NCBI RefSeq assembly: GCF_009908295.1
Contig: NZ_JAAALO010000004.1
Location: forward strand, 1 to 64,000
Source: Micromonospora rubida
GTDB taxonomy: Bacteria; Actinomycetota; Actinomycetes; Mycobacteriales; Micromonosporaceae
Length of the DNA stretch: 64,000 nucleotides
Direction: 5' to 3'
The first letter of the stretch is position 1, and each line of letters begins with the position of its first letter. Of this stretch, positions 56,562-64,000 are shown one piece after another. Both the position numbers and the translations under genes were made by a program. The notes beneath the pieces are model-generated. The model was not told the DNA's origin and did no database searches. It saw only the letters and a program-made list of their open reading frames with translations.

Positions 56562-57281
56562 TCAGCGCTGCGGGCTGTCGACGGGACGGCGGCGGGTGCG
56601 CTCCCGGCCGAGGATCCAGATCGCCTCGACGCCGTCCTTCCAAGTGATCTTCTTGCCCTCCTCCCGGCCCCGCGCCCGGTAGCTGATCGGCACCTCGTAC
56701 GGGCGGATGCGCCGGCGCAGCAGCTTGCCGGTCACCTCCGCCTCCATGCCGAAGCCCCGGGAGCGGACGTCGAGGGAGCGGTAGAGGGCGACCGGCATCA
56801 GCTTGAAGCAGGTCTCCAGGTCGCCGATGTACGAGTTGAACAGCACGTTGGCCGCCATGGTGACGCCCTTGTTGCCCATCACGTACCAGAAGCTGTACGC
56901 GCTGTGGCTGCCGAAGGTGCGGTTGCCGTAGACCACCGTGGCGCGGCCGTCGAGCACCGGGTCGAGCAGCTTGGGAATGTCCTGCGGGTCGTATTCCAGG
57001 TCGGCGTCGAGGATGACCATGTACTCGCCGTCGGCGTTGTCGACCGCCGTCTTGATGGCCGCGCCCTTGCCGGCGTTGCGCTGGTGGGTGATCACCCGCA
57101 GCCGAGCGTCGTCGGCCCGGCCGAGGATCTCGCCGGTGCCGTCGCGGCTGCCGTCATCGACCACGACCATCTCGATCTCGCACGGGTAGTCGACCGCCAA
57201 CGCCTGCTTGAGGGCATCCGCGATGCGTTCTTCCTCGTTGTAGACCGGCATCAGGATCGAGAGCTTCACGGGAATCTCCAC
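56562..57281 (-). CDS. GT2 glycosyltransferase, polyprenyl-phosphate mannose synthase-like
   Basis: The 239-residue protein is a GT-A enzyme. LSILMPVYNEEERIADAL begins the fold, VVVDDGSRDGTGEIL and VILDADLEYDPQDIP (DxD) bind the nucleotide sugar, and GFGMEAEVTGKLLRR with KKITWKDG are typical of dolichyl/polyprenyl-phosphate sugar synthases. No membrane helices follow. It probably makes a polyprenyl-phosphate sugar that GT-C enzymes such as its divergent neighbour use. The start is GTG 57281 or 57269. Confidence 0.9.
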   Translation of the reverse strand: MEIPVKLSILMPVYNEEERIADALKQALAVDYPCEIEMVVVDDGSRDGTGEILGRADDARLRVITHQRNAGKGAAIKTAVDNADGEYMVILDADLEYDPQDIPKLLDPVLDGRATVVYGNRTFGSHSAYSFWYVMGNKGVTMAANVLFNSYIGDLETCFKLMPVALYRSLDVRSRGFGMEAEVTGKLLRRRIRPYEVPISYRARGREEGKKITWKDGVEAIWILGRERTRRRPVDSPQR

Positions 57282-57393
57282 GGTGGCGGCGACACGTCGG
57301 CCCCAGCCTAGCCTGGCAGGTCAGCGCGACGGGGTTCACCACCGTCGGGCGTCGAGCACGGCACATCCAGCCAGATGGTGTTTACTTCGCGCC

Positions 57394-59571
57394 ATGTCGG
57401 CAGCCGGCTCCCTGCTCGTGGCGGCCCCATTCGCCGCCGTCCTGTCGCTCACCGTGGCGCTGCGGCCGCGCGGGACTGACGCGATCGCCCCGTTGCGCCT
57501 GGCAGTGGTCCGGGCCGCCGTGGTCACCGGCGCGTTCGCGGTGCTGGCGGTGGAGCTGCTCGGGGCGCTGCGCCTGCTGACCCTGCCCGCCTTCGCGGTC
57601 GCCTGGCTGGTCTTCCTCGCCGTCGCCGCCGGGGCCGCCGGCTGGCGACGTCGCCGCGACGACGCGTCGGGGGACCCGGCCGCCGCCGCCCGCGCCGGCC
57701 TCGCCCGGCTGGCCGGCCGGTGGCGTACGGCGGGGCGGGGCGAGCGGCTGCTGGCCGGCACGGTCGGCGGGCTGGTCCTGGTGGAGCTGCTGATCGCGCT
57801 GCTGGCCGAGCCCAACAACTTCGACTCGCAGACCTACCACCTGCCCAAGGTGGAGCACTGGGTGGCCCAGGGCGGCCTGGAGTTCTGGCCCACCGCGATC
57901 CACCGGCAGGTGACGATCCCGCCCGGCGCGGAGTACCTGCTGCTGCACCTGCGGCTGTTCACCGGCGGCGACGCGCTGCACAATCTGGTCCAGTGGGCCG
58001 CCGGGGTGGGCTGCCTGCTGGCCGCCACCCGGATCACCGCTCAGCTCGGCGGGGGGCGGCGGGCCCAGCTGCTCACCGCGTTCGTGCTGGCCACCACCCC
58101 CATGGTGGCGCTCCAGGCGACCAGCACCCAGACCGACCTGGTCTGCGCCGCCTGGGTGGCCTGCGTGGCGACCCTGGCGCTGGACGGGCTGCGCCGGCGG
58201 GCCGGGGCCGGCACGCTGCTGCTGCTCGGCGCGGCGACCGGGCTGACCGCGGTGACGAAGACCAGCGGGCTGATCGGGGTGGGCCCGCTGCTGCTGCTCT
58301 GGGGCATCGGCCAGCTCCGACTGGCGTTCCTGGGCGGCCGGACGGGCCGGGTACCCGGCGACGCCCCGGGCCGGCCGGTGCTGGTCGGGGTCGGCGCGGC
58401 CGGCAGGGCTGGGGCGGTCGAGGGCGGAGGCCACCCGGCGGCCACGACGGGGGTGCCGCCGCGCGGCGGCGTCGCGGATCGCCGGGCGGAACCGTCCCGG
58501 GCGGCCGGGGTGGCCCGGACTGCGGCCGGATCACTGCTGGTGCTGCTGGTCGCCCTGGCCGTGGTCGGGCCGTTCCTGGCCCGGGTGCAGGCGGAGTTCG
58601 GTCACCCGCTGGGCCCGCCCCGGCTGCGCGAGTCGATCCCGATGGAGCGGCACGACCCGGCGTCTGTCCTGGTGAACGCGCTGCGCATCGGGCACACCGC
58701 GCTGGACACGCCGCTCGCCCCGGTTCGCGCCAGCACGGCCGAAGCGATCATGGAGGGGTCCCGCGCGATCGGGGTGGACCCGCAGGACCGGGCCATCACC
58801 TTCGGCCGGGAAACCTTCCCGGCGCTGGCCTGGTACCCGGACGAGGACCGGGTGGCGTTCCCGCTGGCCGGCACGCTCGCCCTGGTCGGGGCGGTGCTGG
58901 CGCTGGCCCGGCCGGCCCGGGTCGCCCCGGCCTCGGCCGGGGCGCTGCGGGCGTACGCCGTCGTGGTGGTGGCCGCCGTCCTGCTGCACACGGCGATGAT
59001 CAAATGGCAGCCGTGGGGGAACCGGCTGCTGCTGTACGCCCTGATCCTGGCGACCCCGCTGGCCGGCCTGTGGCTGGACGCGCTGTTCCGTCGCCGGCTC
59101 GCGTCGGGCCGACGGTCGGTGGCCGCCGGCCTGGCGGCCACGGTGCTGGCCACCTCCGCGCTGGCCGGGGTGCTCGCCCTGTCGTACGGCTTCCCGCGCC
59201 GGCTGGTCGGCACCGGATCGGTCTTCACCACCTCGGAGTGGGACGCCCGATTCCTGCGCCGGCCACAGTGGGCGGACGAGTTCCGCGGGGCCGCCGACGC
59301 GGTGCGGGCGTCCGGCGCCCGGCGGGTCGGGCTGGTGCAGCAGAACGACAACTGGGAGTACCCGTGGTGGCTGCTGCTGCGCGACGCCGACGGCCGCCCG
59401 CCCGAGCTGGTGGCGCTGGAGTCGGTGCTGCCGGACCGCCCGCCGGCCGCCCCCGCCTCGACCGACGCGATCGTCTGCACCGGCAGCCGGGCGGCCTGCG
59501 TGAAGCTCGTGCCGGCCGGCTGGGCGCTGACCTGGCGGGGCTACGTCGGCTACGCCCTCCCGCCCAGCTGA
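57394..59571 (+). CDS. Multi-pass membrane glycosyltransferase-like protein (GT-C type)
   Basis: The 725-residue protein has many hydrophobic helices and the GT39/GT83-like N-terminal loop EPNNFDSQTYHLPKVEHWVAQGG with an acidic pair, followed by PPGAEYLLLHLRLF. A less conserved hydrophilic stretch at about 320-370 is Ala/Gly-rich. The C-terminal 130 residues are soluble (WADEFRGAADAVRASGARRVGLVQ). It likely transfers a polyprenyl-phosphate-linked sugar at the membrane's outer face, working with the divergent GT2 gene. ATG 57394 is the first good start. Confidence 0.78.
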   Translation: MSAAGSLLVAAPFAAVLSLTVALRPRGTDAIAPLRLAVVRAAVVTGAFAVLAVELLGALRLLTLPAFAVAWLVFLAVAAGAAGWRRRRDDASGDPAAAARAGLARLAGRWRTAGRGERLLAGTVGGLVLVELLIALLAEPNNFDSQTYHLPKVEHWVAQGGLEFWPTAIHRQVTIPPGAEYLLLHLRLFTGGDALHNLVQWAAGVGCLLAATRITAQLGGGRRAQLLTAFVLATTPMVALQATSTQTDLVCAAWVACVATLALDGLRRRAGAGTLLLLGAATGLTAVTKTSGLIGVGPLLLLWGIGQLRLAFLGGRTGRVPGDAPGRPVLVGVGAAGRAGAVEGGGHPAATTGVPPRGGVADRRAEPSRAAGVARTAAGSLLVLLVALAVVGPFLARVQAEFGHPLGPPRLRESIPMERHDPASVLVNALRIGHTALDTPLAPVRASTAEAIMEGSRAIGVDPQDRAITFGRETFPALAWYPDEDRVAFPLAGTLALVGAVLALARPARVAPASAGALRAYAVVVVAAVLLHTAMIKWQPWGNRLLLYALILATPLAGLWLDALFRRRLASGRRSVAAGLAATVLATSALAGVLALSYGFPRRLVGTGSVFTTSEWDARFLRRPQWADEFRGAADAVRASGARRVGLVQQNDNWEYPWWLLLRDADGRPPELVALESVLPDRPPAAPASTDAIVCTGSRAACVKLVPAGWALTWRGYVGYALPPS

Positions 59572-59679
59572 TCCGAGCGAGGTGGGCGGTGGCGGTGGCG
59601 CCGTCCCGGGCCGGTCCATGGTTGCCGAACCTCGACGCCAGGGCGTGTCGGGCCGCGTTCGAATCGGGCAGAAAACCGC

Positions 59680-60189
59680 TCAGCGGGCCACAACGGGCCG
59701 CAACGCGGTGGGGCGGGCGGCGGCCGGGGCGTCGCCGATGGTGGCCACGATCCGCTCCCGGGCCGTCCGGAGCCGGGTCCGGAACGCGTGGTGCAGCATG
59801 GTGTCGAGCTGCCACACCTGCCTCGGGTGCTGGGGCCGGATGACGAACCGCTCCCGGACGCCGTCGATGGCGGTGGCGGCCAGCTCGACCGCGGGCAGCC
59901 GGGGGTCCGGGCTCCACGTGACGTCGCTCAGCTCACGCAGTTCGGCGTTGAGGTGCAGGCACAGGCGGTGCAGCACCCGGGTCTGCCGGATGACGACGAG
60001 GCGCCGGTGGGTCAACAACAGGAGGTATTCGTCGACCGGGCGTCGCGGCCCGCTGCACCGGGTCACCAGAATGGTGGCGTCGCCGTCGCCGACGCAGCGG
60101 CGGAAGATCGGCATGTGTCGGCTGACGGTCTGCGCCGCCAGCCCGGTGTCGGCGGCGGCGGGCAGGAACGTTCGGGAGAAGACGTCCAT
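59680..60189 (-). CDS. Uncharacterised 169-residue protein
   Basis: The protein is cytoplasmic by appearance, with a beta-rich middle (GDATILVTRCSG, DEYLLLLTHRRLVVIRQT, VTWSPDPRLPAVELAATAIDGVRERFVI) and a helical C-terminus. The strand pattern looks like a PH- or GRAM-type domain, as in several actinobacterial hypothetical proteins with DEYLLLLTxRRLVV, but I cannot confirm it. It shares no overlap with its neighbours. Confidence 0.65.
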   Translation of the reverse strand: MDVFSRTFLPAAADTGLAAQTVSRHMPIFRRCVGDGDATILVTRCSGPRRPVDEYLLLLTHRRLVVIRQTRVLHRLCLHLNAELRELSDVTWSPDPRLPAVELAATAIDGVRERFVIRPQHPRQVWQLDTMLHHAFRTRLRTARERIVATIGDAPAAARPTALRPVVAR

Positions 60190-60328
60190 GCCCTGCCCAA
60201 CGACAGGGGCGACGGAGTGACATGGGTCACGGCGGACTTGCGGAACTTCCACGTTCCGGCGGCCCACCGGGGGCAGCGGCCCGGCGCCGGCCGGGTGCCG
60301 GTGATGGCGGGCACCCGACCGGCTGTGC

Positions 60329-61930
60329 TCAGAGCAGCGGTTGCATGGGCCCGAAGCCGGAGCCGAGGCGGGTCGGCGGCAGCCAGGCACCGCCGTCCCA
60401 GACGTAGCGCAGCAGGTTACCCGTCGAGGTCTGCACGGCGACGAGGTCCGGCCGGCCGTCACGGTCGAAGTCACCGGGCTGGACCAGGTCACGCATGCCG
60501 CCCCAGCCGGTACCGGCCGGCAACGGCGCGCCGAACCCGTCCGCCGCGCCCGGGTGGACCAGGAGGCGGCCGGTGGCGGTCTCCCGGGCGAGCAGGTCCG
60601 GCCGGCCGTCGCCGGTGAAGTCGTTCCCGCCGGCCAGCTCGTCCATCGCGTTCCAGCCGTCGGCGGCGAGCAGGACCCGGGTGCCGAACGTGCTGCCCCG
60701 GCCGGGATAGAACCAGAGCGCGCCGGTGGACGTCTGGACCGCCACGAGGTCCTGGTAGCCATCGCCGTCGAGGTCCCCGACCGGGGTGATCTCCCGGACG
60801 GAGTTCCAGCCCGCGCCCAGCTTGACCCGGCCGGTGATGCCGGACCCGGTCCCCGGGTAGAGCCACAGGTACCCGGTCGACTTCTCGCGGGCGACGACGT
60901 CCTCGCCACCGGCCCGGTCGAAGTTCCCGGGCCGGACGATCGCGTCCATGCCGTTCCAGCCGGCGCCGAGGGTGACCCGGCCGCTGAGCGTGGTGCCGTT
61001 GCCTCCGTAGACGTGCAACTGCCCGGTGGCCGGATCGCGGTACGCCACGTCCGCCCAGCCGTTGCCGGTGAAGTCGGCGAAGCGGGCGGCCGGCAGCAGA
61101 GCCAGGTCGAGGTGGTCGCTGTCGATGTTGAGGGTGACGCCACCCCACGTCTCGTGGTGGTCGCCCTGGTACTGCTTCATCCGCCGCCCCGGCGCCCAGA
61201 ACGACTCCGGAATGGCCGGGTCCGTCACCGTGGCCACCCCGTCCCAGCGGGCGAAGTCCAGGTAGTCCGGGCCGGCGTGGGTCGGCTGCTCGTGGGCGTC
61301 GACCTGGTCGGTCACGGCGCCGGTACCGACCTTGCCGTAGAGGCCGGAGAGGTAGCCGTTGTCGTGCAACCGGATCGTCCAGGCGTTGACGAAGGCGTTG
61401 ACCGCCGCCGTGCACGCCGCGTCGCCGGTCGGGTAGGTCTCCATGTCGTAGAAGACGGTGCTGTCCGGCGCCAGCCCGAGGTCGCGGGCCCGGGTGGCGG
61501 CGTCGTCCGCCGCCGCGCGGCCCTGGGTCGCCGCCTGGGCCGGGTCGATGGTCCGGCTGTACGTCGAGCACGGCGCCTGGAGACCGACGTACAGCGGGAA
61601 GAACCGCCAGCCCGCCGCCGCCTGGGTGGCCACCCAGTCCTTGGTCAGGTTGGCCTGGGCGCAGCCCCGGTTGACCCCGCCGATGTAGATGCCGAGCGCC
61701 CGGTACGGCGAGGCGAGCCACGCCTTCATGGTGGCGCTCGACGGCGCGGCGCAGGTGTCGAAGCCCTGGCCGGTGAACGCGCCCGGGTGCGGGCCGGTGT
61801 AGCCCGCCGCGGCGGCCGGCCCGGTGGTGCCGGTGAGGGCGATGCCCGCGCCCAGAACCGTGGCGGCCGTGGCGGCCAGGGCCCGCCGGACGCCGCGCCC
61901 GAACGCGGGCGCAGAGAAGCTGTTCGTCAC
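60329..61930 (-). CDS. Secreted DUF1906 glycoside-hydrolase-like protein with FG-GAP/VCBS repeats
   Basis: The 533-residue protein (GTG 61930) has a signal peptide with an RR pair and a hydrophobic core ending in GPAAAAG near residue 42. A DUF1906 (Rv2525c-like) domain lies at about 45-270: FDTCAAPSSATMKAWLAS, LGIYIGGVNRGC, STVFYDMETYP, LSGLYGKVG. Then come about five FG-GAP-like beta-propeller blades with D-x-[D/N]-G-x-x-D motifs (DFTGNGWADVAYRD, DLDGDGYQDLVAVQ, DFDRDGRPDLVAVQ). It should be exported and act on or bind cell-wall polysaccharide. Rv2525c is a Tat substrate, which agrees with the RR signal. Confidence 0.9.
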   Translation of the reverse strand: MTNSFSAPAFGRGVRRALAATAATVLGAGIALTGTTGPAAAAGYTGPHPGAFTGQGFDTCAAPSSATMKAWLASPYRALGIYIGGVNRGCAQANLTKDWVATQAAAGWRFFPLYVGLQAPCSTYSRTIDPAQAATQGRAAADDAATRARDLGLAPDSTVFYDMETYPTGDAACTAAVNAFVNAWTIRLHDNGYLSGLYGKVGTGAVTDQVDAHEQPTHAGPDYLDFARWDGVATVTDPAIPESFWAPGRRMKQYQGDHHETWGGVTLNIDSDHLDLALLPAARFADFTGNGWADVAYRDPATGQLHVYGGNGTTLSGRVTLGAGWNGMDAIVRPGNFDRAGGEDVVAREKSTGYLWLYPGTGSGITGRVKLGAGWNSVREITPVGDLDGDGYQDLVAVQTSTGALWFYPGRGSTFGTRVLLAADGWNAMDELAGGNDFTGDGRPDLLARETATGRLLVHPGAADGFGAPLPAGTGWGGMRDLVQPGDFDRDGRPDLVAVQTSTGNLLRYVWDGGAWLPPTRLGSGFGPMQPLL

Positions 61931-62052
61931 GTGTCCCCGATCTTTCCCCGTGCAGGAAGCGAGCCGGCGGGCGGACCCGGACAGTCCTCGCGCAGCGCCG
62001 GCGCCCCGATTGTTCCGGGCCCCCGGCGGCTTTGTCGAGATCGGACGGCGGT
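61931..62052. other. Promoter region of the secreted protein gene
   Basis: A 120-base gap between the DUF2332 gene end and the GTG of the secreted protein. A GGGGACAC precedes the GTG as the probable ribosome site. No hairpin of note. Confidence 0.35.
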
Positions 62053-63021
62053 TCAGCCGGTGAGCCCGTGCAGGGACTGGCCGTGCGGACCGGACCAGGC
62101 GACCGGACGGCCGTCGAGGGAGAGCAGGAAGCGGGTGGCGTCGGCGGGCGGCGGCGCGGGGGTGCCGGCGGGCGACGGCAGCACCCCGGCCGCCTCGTTG
62201 GCGATCCAGTGCCCGGGCAGCCCGGCGACGGTCCGGGTGAACCCGACGCGGGCCACGGGCGACACGTACGCCAGGACGGCGCTGTGGAACACCACGAGGG
62301 TGGCCTCCGGCGGCGCGGCGGCGGCCAGCGCCGGCAGGTCCGCGAGCAGGTCCCCCCGCCGCAGCAGGGGCGGGTCGGCGCGGGCGACCCGGGCGGCGGC
62401 GGTCAGCCGGTCCCGCCGCCCGTGCTGCTCGGGCCAGACCAGGGCGGTGAGCCAGCTCAGGTCGTCCGGGTCGGTGACGTCCAGCGGGTTCAGGTCGAGC
62501 CCGGCCCGCCACACCACCTCCGGCACCCGTTCGGGCAGCGCGACGTCACCCGTCACCGCGCAGGTGAGCCATACCGGGCTCGCGTCCGGGCCGACCAGGT
62601 GGTCCGCCGCCCCGGGGCGGACGTAGCGGTACCGGTAGGCATCGGGGTACAGGCAGAGGCCGGCGGACGCGCCGACCTCCAACAGGGCCAGGGGCTGCGG
62701 CAGCCGGGCCAGCAGCGGCAGCAGCACGGCGCACCGGGCGGCCTCGTTGGTCTGGGTCCGCCGGGCCCGCACGGTCGCCGCCACCTCGGCCCAGTGGTCG
62801 GCCGTCCAGCGCCGGAACGCCGCCGGGTCGTCGACCGGGCCGCCGAGGTGGCGTACGGCACCGAAGAGCAGATTGGGCTGCCGCTTCGGTTCGGGTAGGC
62901 CGTCAAGGAGGGCGATCAGCCCGGGGTCACCGGCGACGGCGAGGGCCAGCCGCTCGTACGTGGGGGACTCGCCCCGGGCCTCGCGCTCGCCGAACGCCCG
63001 GTACCACCGTGCCGTGTCCAT
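62053..63021 (-). CDS. DUF2332 domain protein
   Basis: The 322-residue protein begins at ATG 63021 (a longer frame reaches 63072). It matches DUF2332 over its length: WYRAFGEREARGESPTYERLA at the start, QTNEAARCAVLLPLLARL, LLEVGASAGLCLYPDAYRY, which looks like a methyltransferase glycine loop, and a C-terminal VFHSAVLAYVSP. The family is common in actinobacteria and has a Rossmann-like fold, but no reaction is established. It stands alone between two unrelated genes. Confidence 0.87.
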   Translation of the reverse strand: MDTARWYRAFGEREARGESPTYERLALAVAGDPGLIALLDGLPEPKRQPNLLFGAVRHLGGPVDDPAAFRRWTADHWAEVAATVRARRTQTNEAARCAVLLPLLARLPQPLALLEVGASAGLCLYPDAYRYRYVRPGAADHLVGPDASPVWLTCAVTGDVALPERVPEVVWRAGLDLNPLDVTDPDDLSWLTALVWPEQHGRRDRLTAAARVARADPPLLRRGDLLADLPALAAAAPPEATLVVFHSAVLAYVSPVARVGFTRTVAGLPGHWIANEAAGVLPSPAGTPAPPPADATRFLLSLDGRPVAWSGPHGQSLHGLTG

Positions 63022-63103
63022 GCGGGCAGCCTCGCCCGGGGCGCACCGGTGCCGCCATGACGGGTGCCACACTCCCCGCCGCAGCCTGTCCGACCGGTCC
63101 CGG

Positions 63104-64000
63104 CTACAGCATGTCGGGCTCGAACAGCTCGGCGAGCCAGCCGGGGACCGCCTCGGCGTATTCGGCTCGGGCCGGGTCCGGGGTGGACAGAGCCCGCCGC
63201 CAGGACAACGACCGGCTGACCTTGGCCACGGTGACCGCGAGGGTCGCCGCCTCCCGCAGGTCGGCCCGGTCGTGCCGGTCGGTCCAGGCGTCGAGGTACG
63301 CGTCCCGCAGCCGGGCCAGCACCGGGTCGCCGGCCGGCAGCTCGAAGGTGCCCGCGACCGAGTTCAGCGTCACCAGAAGGGTGCCGAAGGGATGGGCCAG
63401 CGAGGCGTCGCCCCAGTCGAAGACGCGGTGGTCGGCCGCGAAGATGTTGCCGTCGTGCAGGTCGTCGTGCTGCACGACGACCGGTACGCCGAACGATGCG
63501 AGCCGGCGGCAGCGCGCCTCGAACTCCGGCACGAACGCCCGCAGCCGCTCGTGCGTCTGCGGGGTCAGGCCGTCCGGGGCACCGACACGCATCGCATCGC
63601 GGTCGTCGAGCAGCCCGGCGAGCAGGCCCGGCATCGCCTCCGGGCGGTGGTCCGGCACGCCGAGGGCCAGCAGTTCGCCGGCCCGCGGCACGGTCGCGCG
63701 CTGAAGCGCGGCGTACCCGGTCAGGACGGGTTCCCAGGCGGCCGGGTCACGGTCCCGGGCCAGCGCGTCCCGCAGGGTCTCCCCGCCGTCGGGCAGCAGC
63801 GTCCAGCCCCGCTCGGCGTCCACCGCCACCGGCTCGGGGACGCGCCCCGGGGAGATCCGGGCCAGCGCGCCGAGCAGTCCCGCCTCGAAGCGGGTGCCGG
63901 CGTTGTTGGCCTTGAACCAGTACGGGCCGGCGTCGGTGGGCAGCCGCCAGACCAGCGACCAGGGCCGGAGCCGGGCCTGGACCGGGCCGGTGATCCGGCG
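63104..64000 (-). CDS. APH-type phosphotransferase family protein, N-terminus outside window
   Basis: At least 298 residues are in the window, and the frame runs open to the right edge, so the start is missing. The kinase fold is clear. PYWFKANNAGTRFEAGLLGAL provides the nucleotide-binding Lys, PVVVQHDDLHDGNIFAADHRVFDWGDASLAHPF contains the catalytic H-x-D-x4-N loop and the metal Asp, and a helical C-terminus follows. It belongs to the aminoglycoside phosphotransferase/choline kinase superfamily; the substrate is unknown. Unlike the cluster kinase at 19622 its catalytic loop is canonical. Confidence 0.88.
   Translation of the reverse strand, partial: RRITGPVQARLRPWSLVWRLPTDAGPYWFKANNAGTRFEAGLLGALARISPGRVPEPVAVDAERGWTLLPDGGETLRDALARDRDPAAWEPVLTGYAALQRATVPRAGELLALGVPDHRPEAMPGLLAGLLDDRDAMRVGAPDGLTPQTHERLRAFVPEFEARCRRLASFGVPVVVQHDDLHDGNIFAADHRVFDWGDASLAHPFGTLLVTLNSVAGTFELPAGDPVLARLRDAYLDAWTDRHDRADLREAATLAVTVAKVSRSLSWRRALSTPDPARAEYAEAVPGWLAELFEPDML

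Noticed and set aside
60341..62626. A plus-strand open frame of 761 codons opposite the DUF1906 protein
   Set aside because: Antisense shadow with Val/Arg/Gly-rich peptide; the secreted protein on the minus strand has a signal peptide and clear repeats.

Overview
The window is high-GC actinobacterial chromosome, most likely from a Micromonospora-type organism. The reasons are the strong G/C third-position bias, GTG/TTG starts, XRE regulators with long TPR-like tails, an IdeR-type iron box, and intergenic palindromes built on GATCTTGCACTT and GATCTTGGAAG, which I recall from Micromonosporaceae but could not look up. No taxonomic marker gene is present, so this is an inference.

Layout. (1) 1-995: right part of an IS3-family insertion sequence. 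(2) 1401-5602: an SDR-type NAD-dependent epimerase/reductase, two XRE regulators and a small PPC-domain protein. (3) 6206-22597: about 16 kb of same-strand, mostly ATGA-coupled genes. They begin with a preQ0 (7-deazaguanine) module: folE, queD, an atypical queE and, further on, queC. With them are a phosphoribosyltransferase, a second radical SAM enzyme, a DegT/StrS PLP enzyme, a sugar isomerase, a pentulose-phosphate epimerase-like barrel, four kinases, two HAD phosphatases, an IMPase-like phosphatase, an HPr-kinase-like protein, a nucleotidyltransferase and a GT4 glycosyltransferase. No tRNA or DNA transglycosylase (Tgt/DpdA), QueF, nitrile hydratase or transporter is visible, so this looks like an unassigned pathway to a glycosylated or phosphorylated 7-deazapurine small molecule. 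It is the best candidate here for an undescribed system. (4) 22939-27193: two membrane proteins sharing a short GIVSTGD..TNIQH motif, a decayed GNAT region, and a PfkB sugar kinase coupled to an XRE regulator. (5) 27509-38590: tRNA-Arg(ACG), tRNA-Ser(GCT), then chromosomal genes: a CPBP protease divergent from a flavohemoprotein, an unusual HTH-peptide deformylase fusion, an iron-regulated FhuF-like reductase, a membrane glycosyltransferase, a methyltransferase and a PEBP protein.

(6) 38588-52931: an actinomycete integrative and conjugative element (AICE) of about 14.3 kb inserted at tRNA-Ser(TGA). It is bounded by perfect 60-bp direct repeats. It carries tyrosine integrase, Xis, prim-pol and DUF3987 replication proteins, an iteron array, an FtsK/TraB translocase, a DUF2637 membrane protein, a GntR regulator with repeated operator-like sites, and an AT-richer cargo of adenine methylase, HNH nuclease and EVE-like protein that looks like a restriction-modification module.

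(7) 52961-64000: chromosomal genes again: quinone oxidoreductase, SoxR, a split transketolase, a GT2 and a membrane glycosyltransferase, a secreted DUF1906/FG-GAP protein, a DUF2332 protein and a phosphotransferase cut by the window edge. Everything is read from the sequence by eye. Family names rest on motif recognition, and no database search was run.
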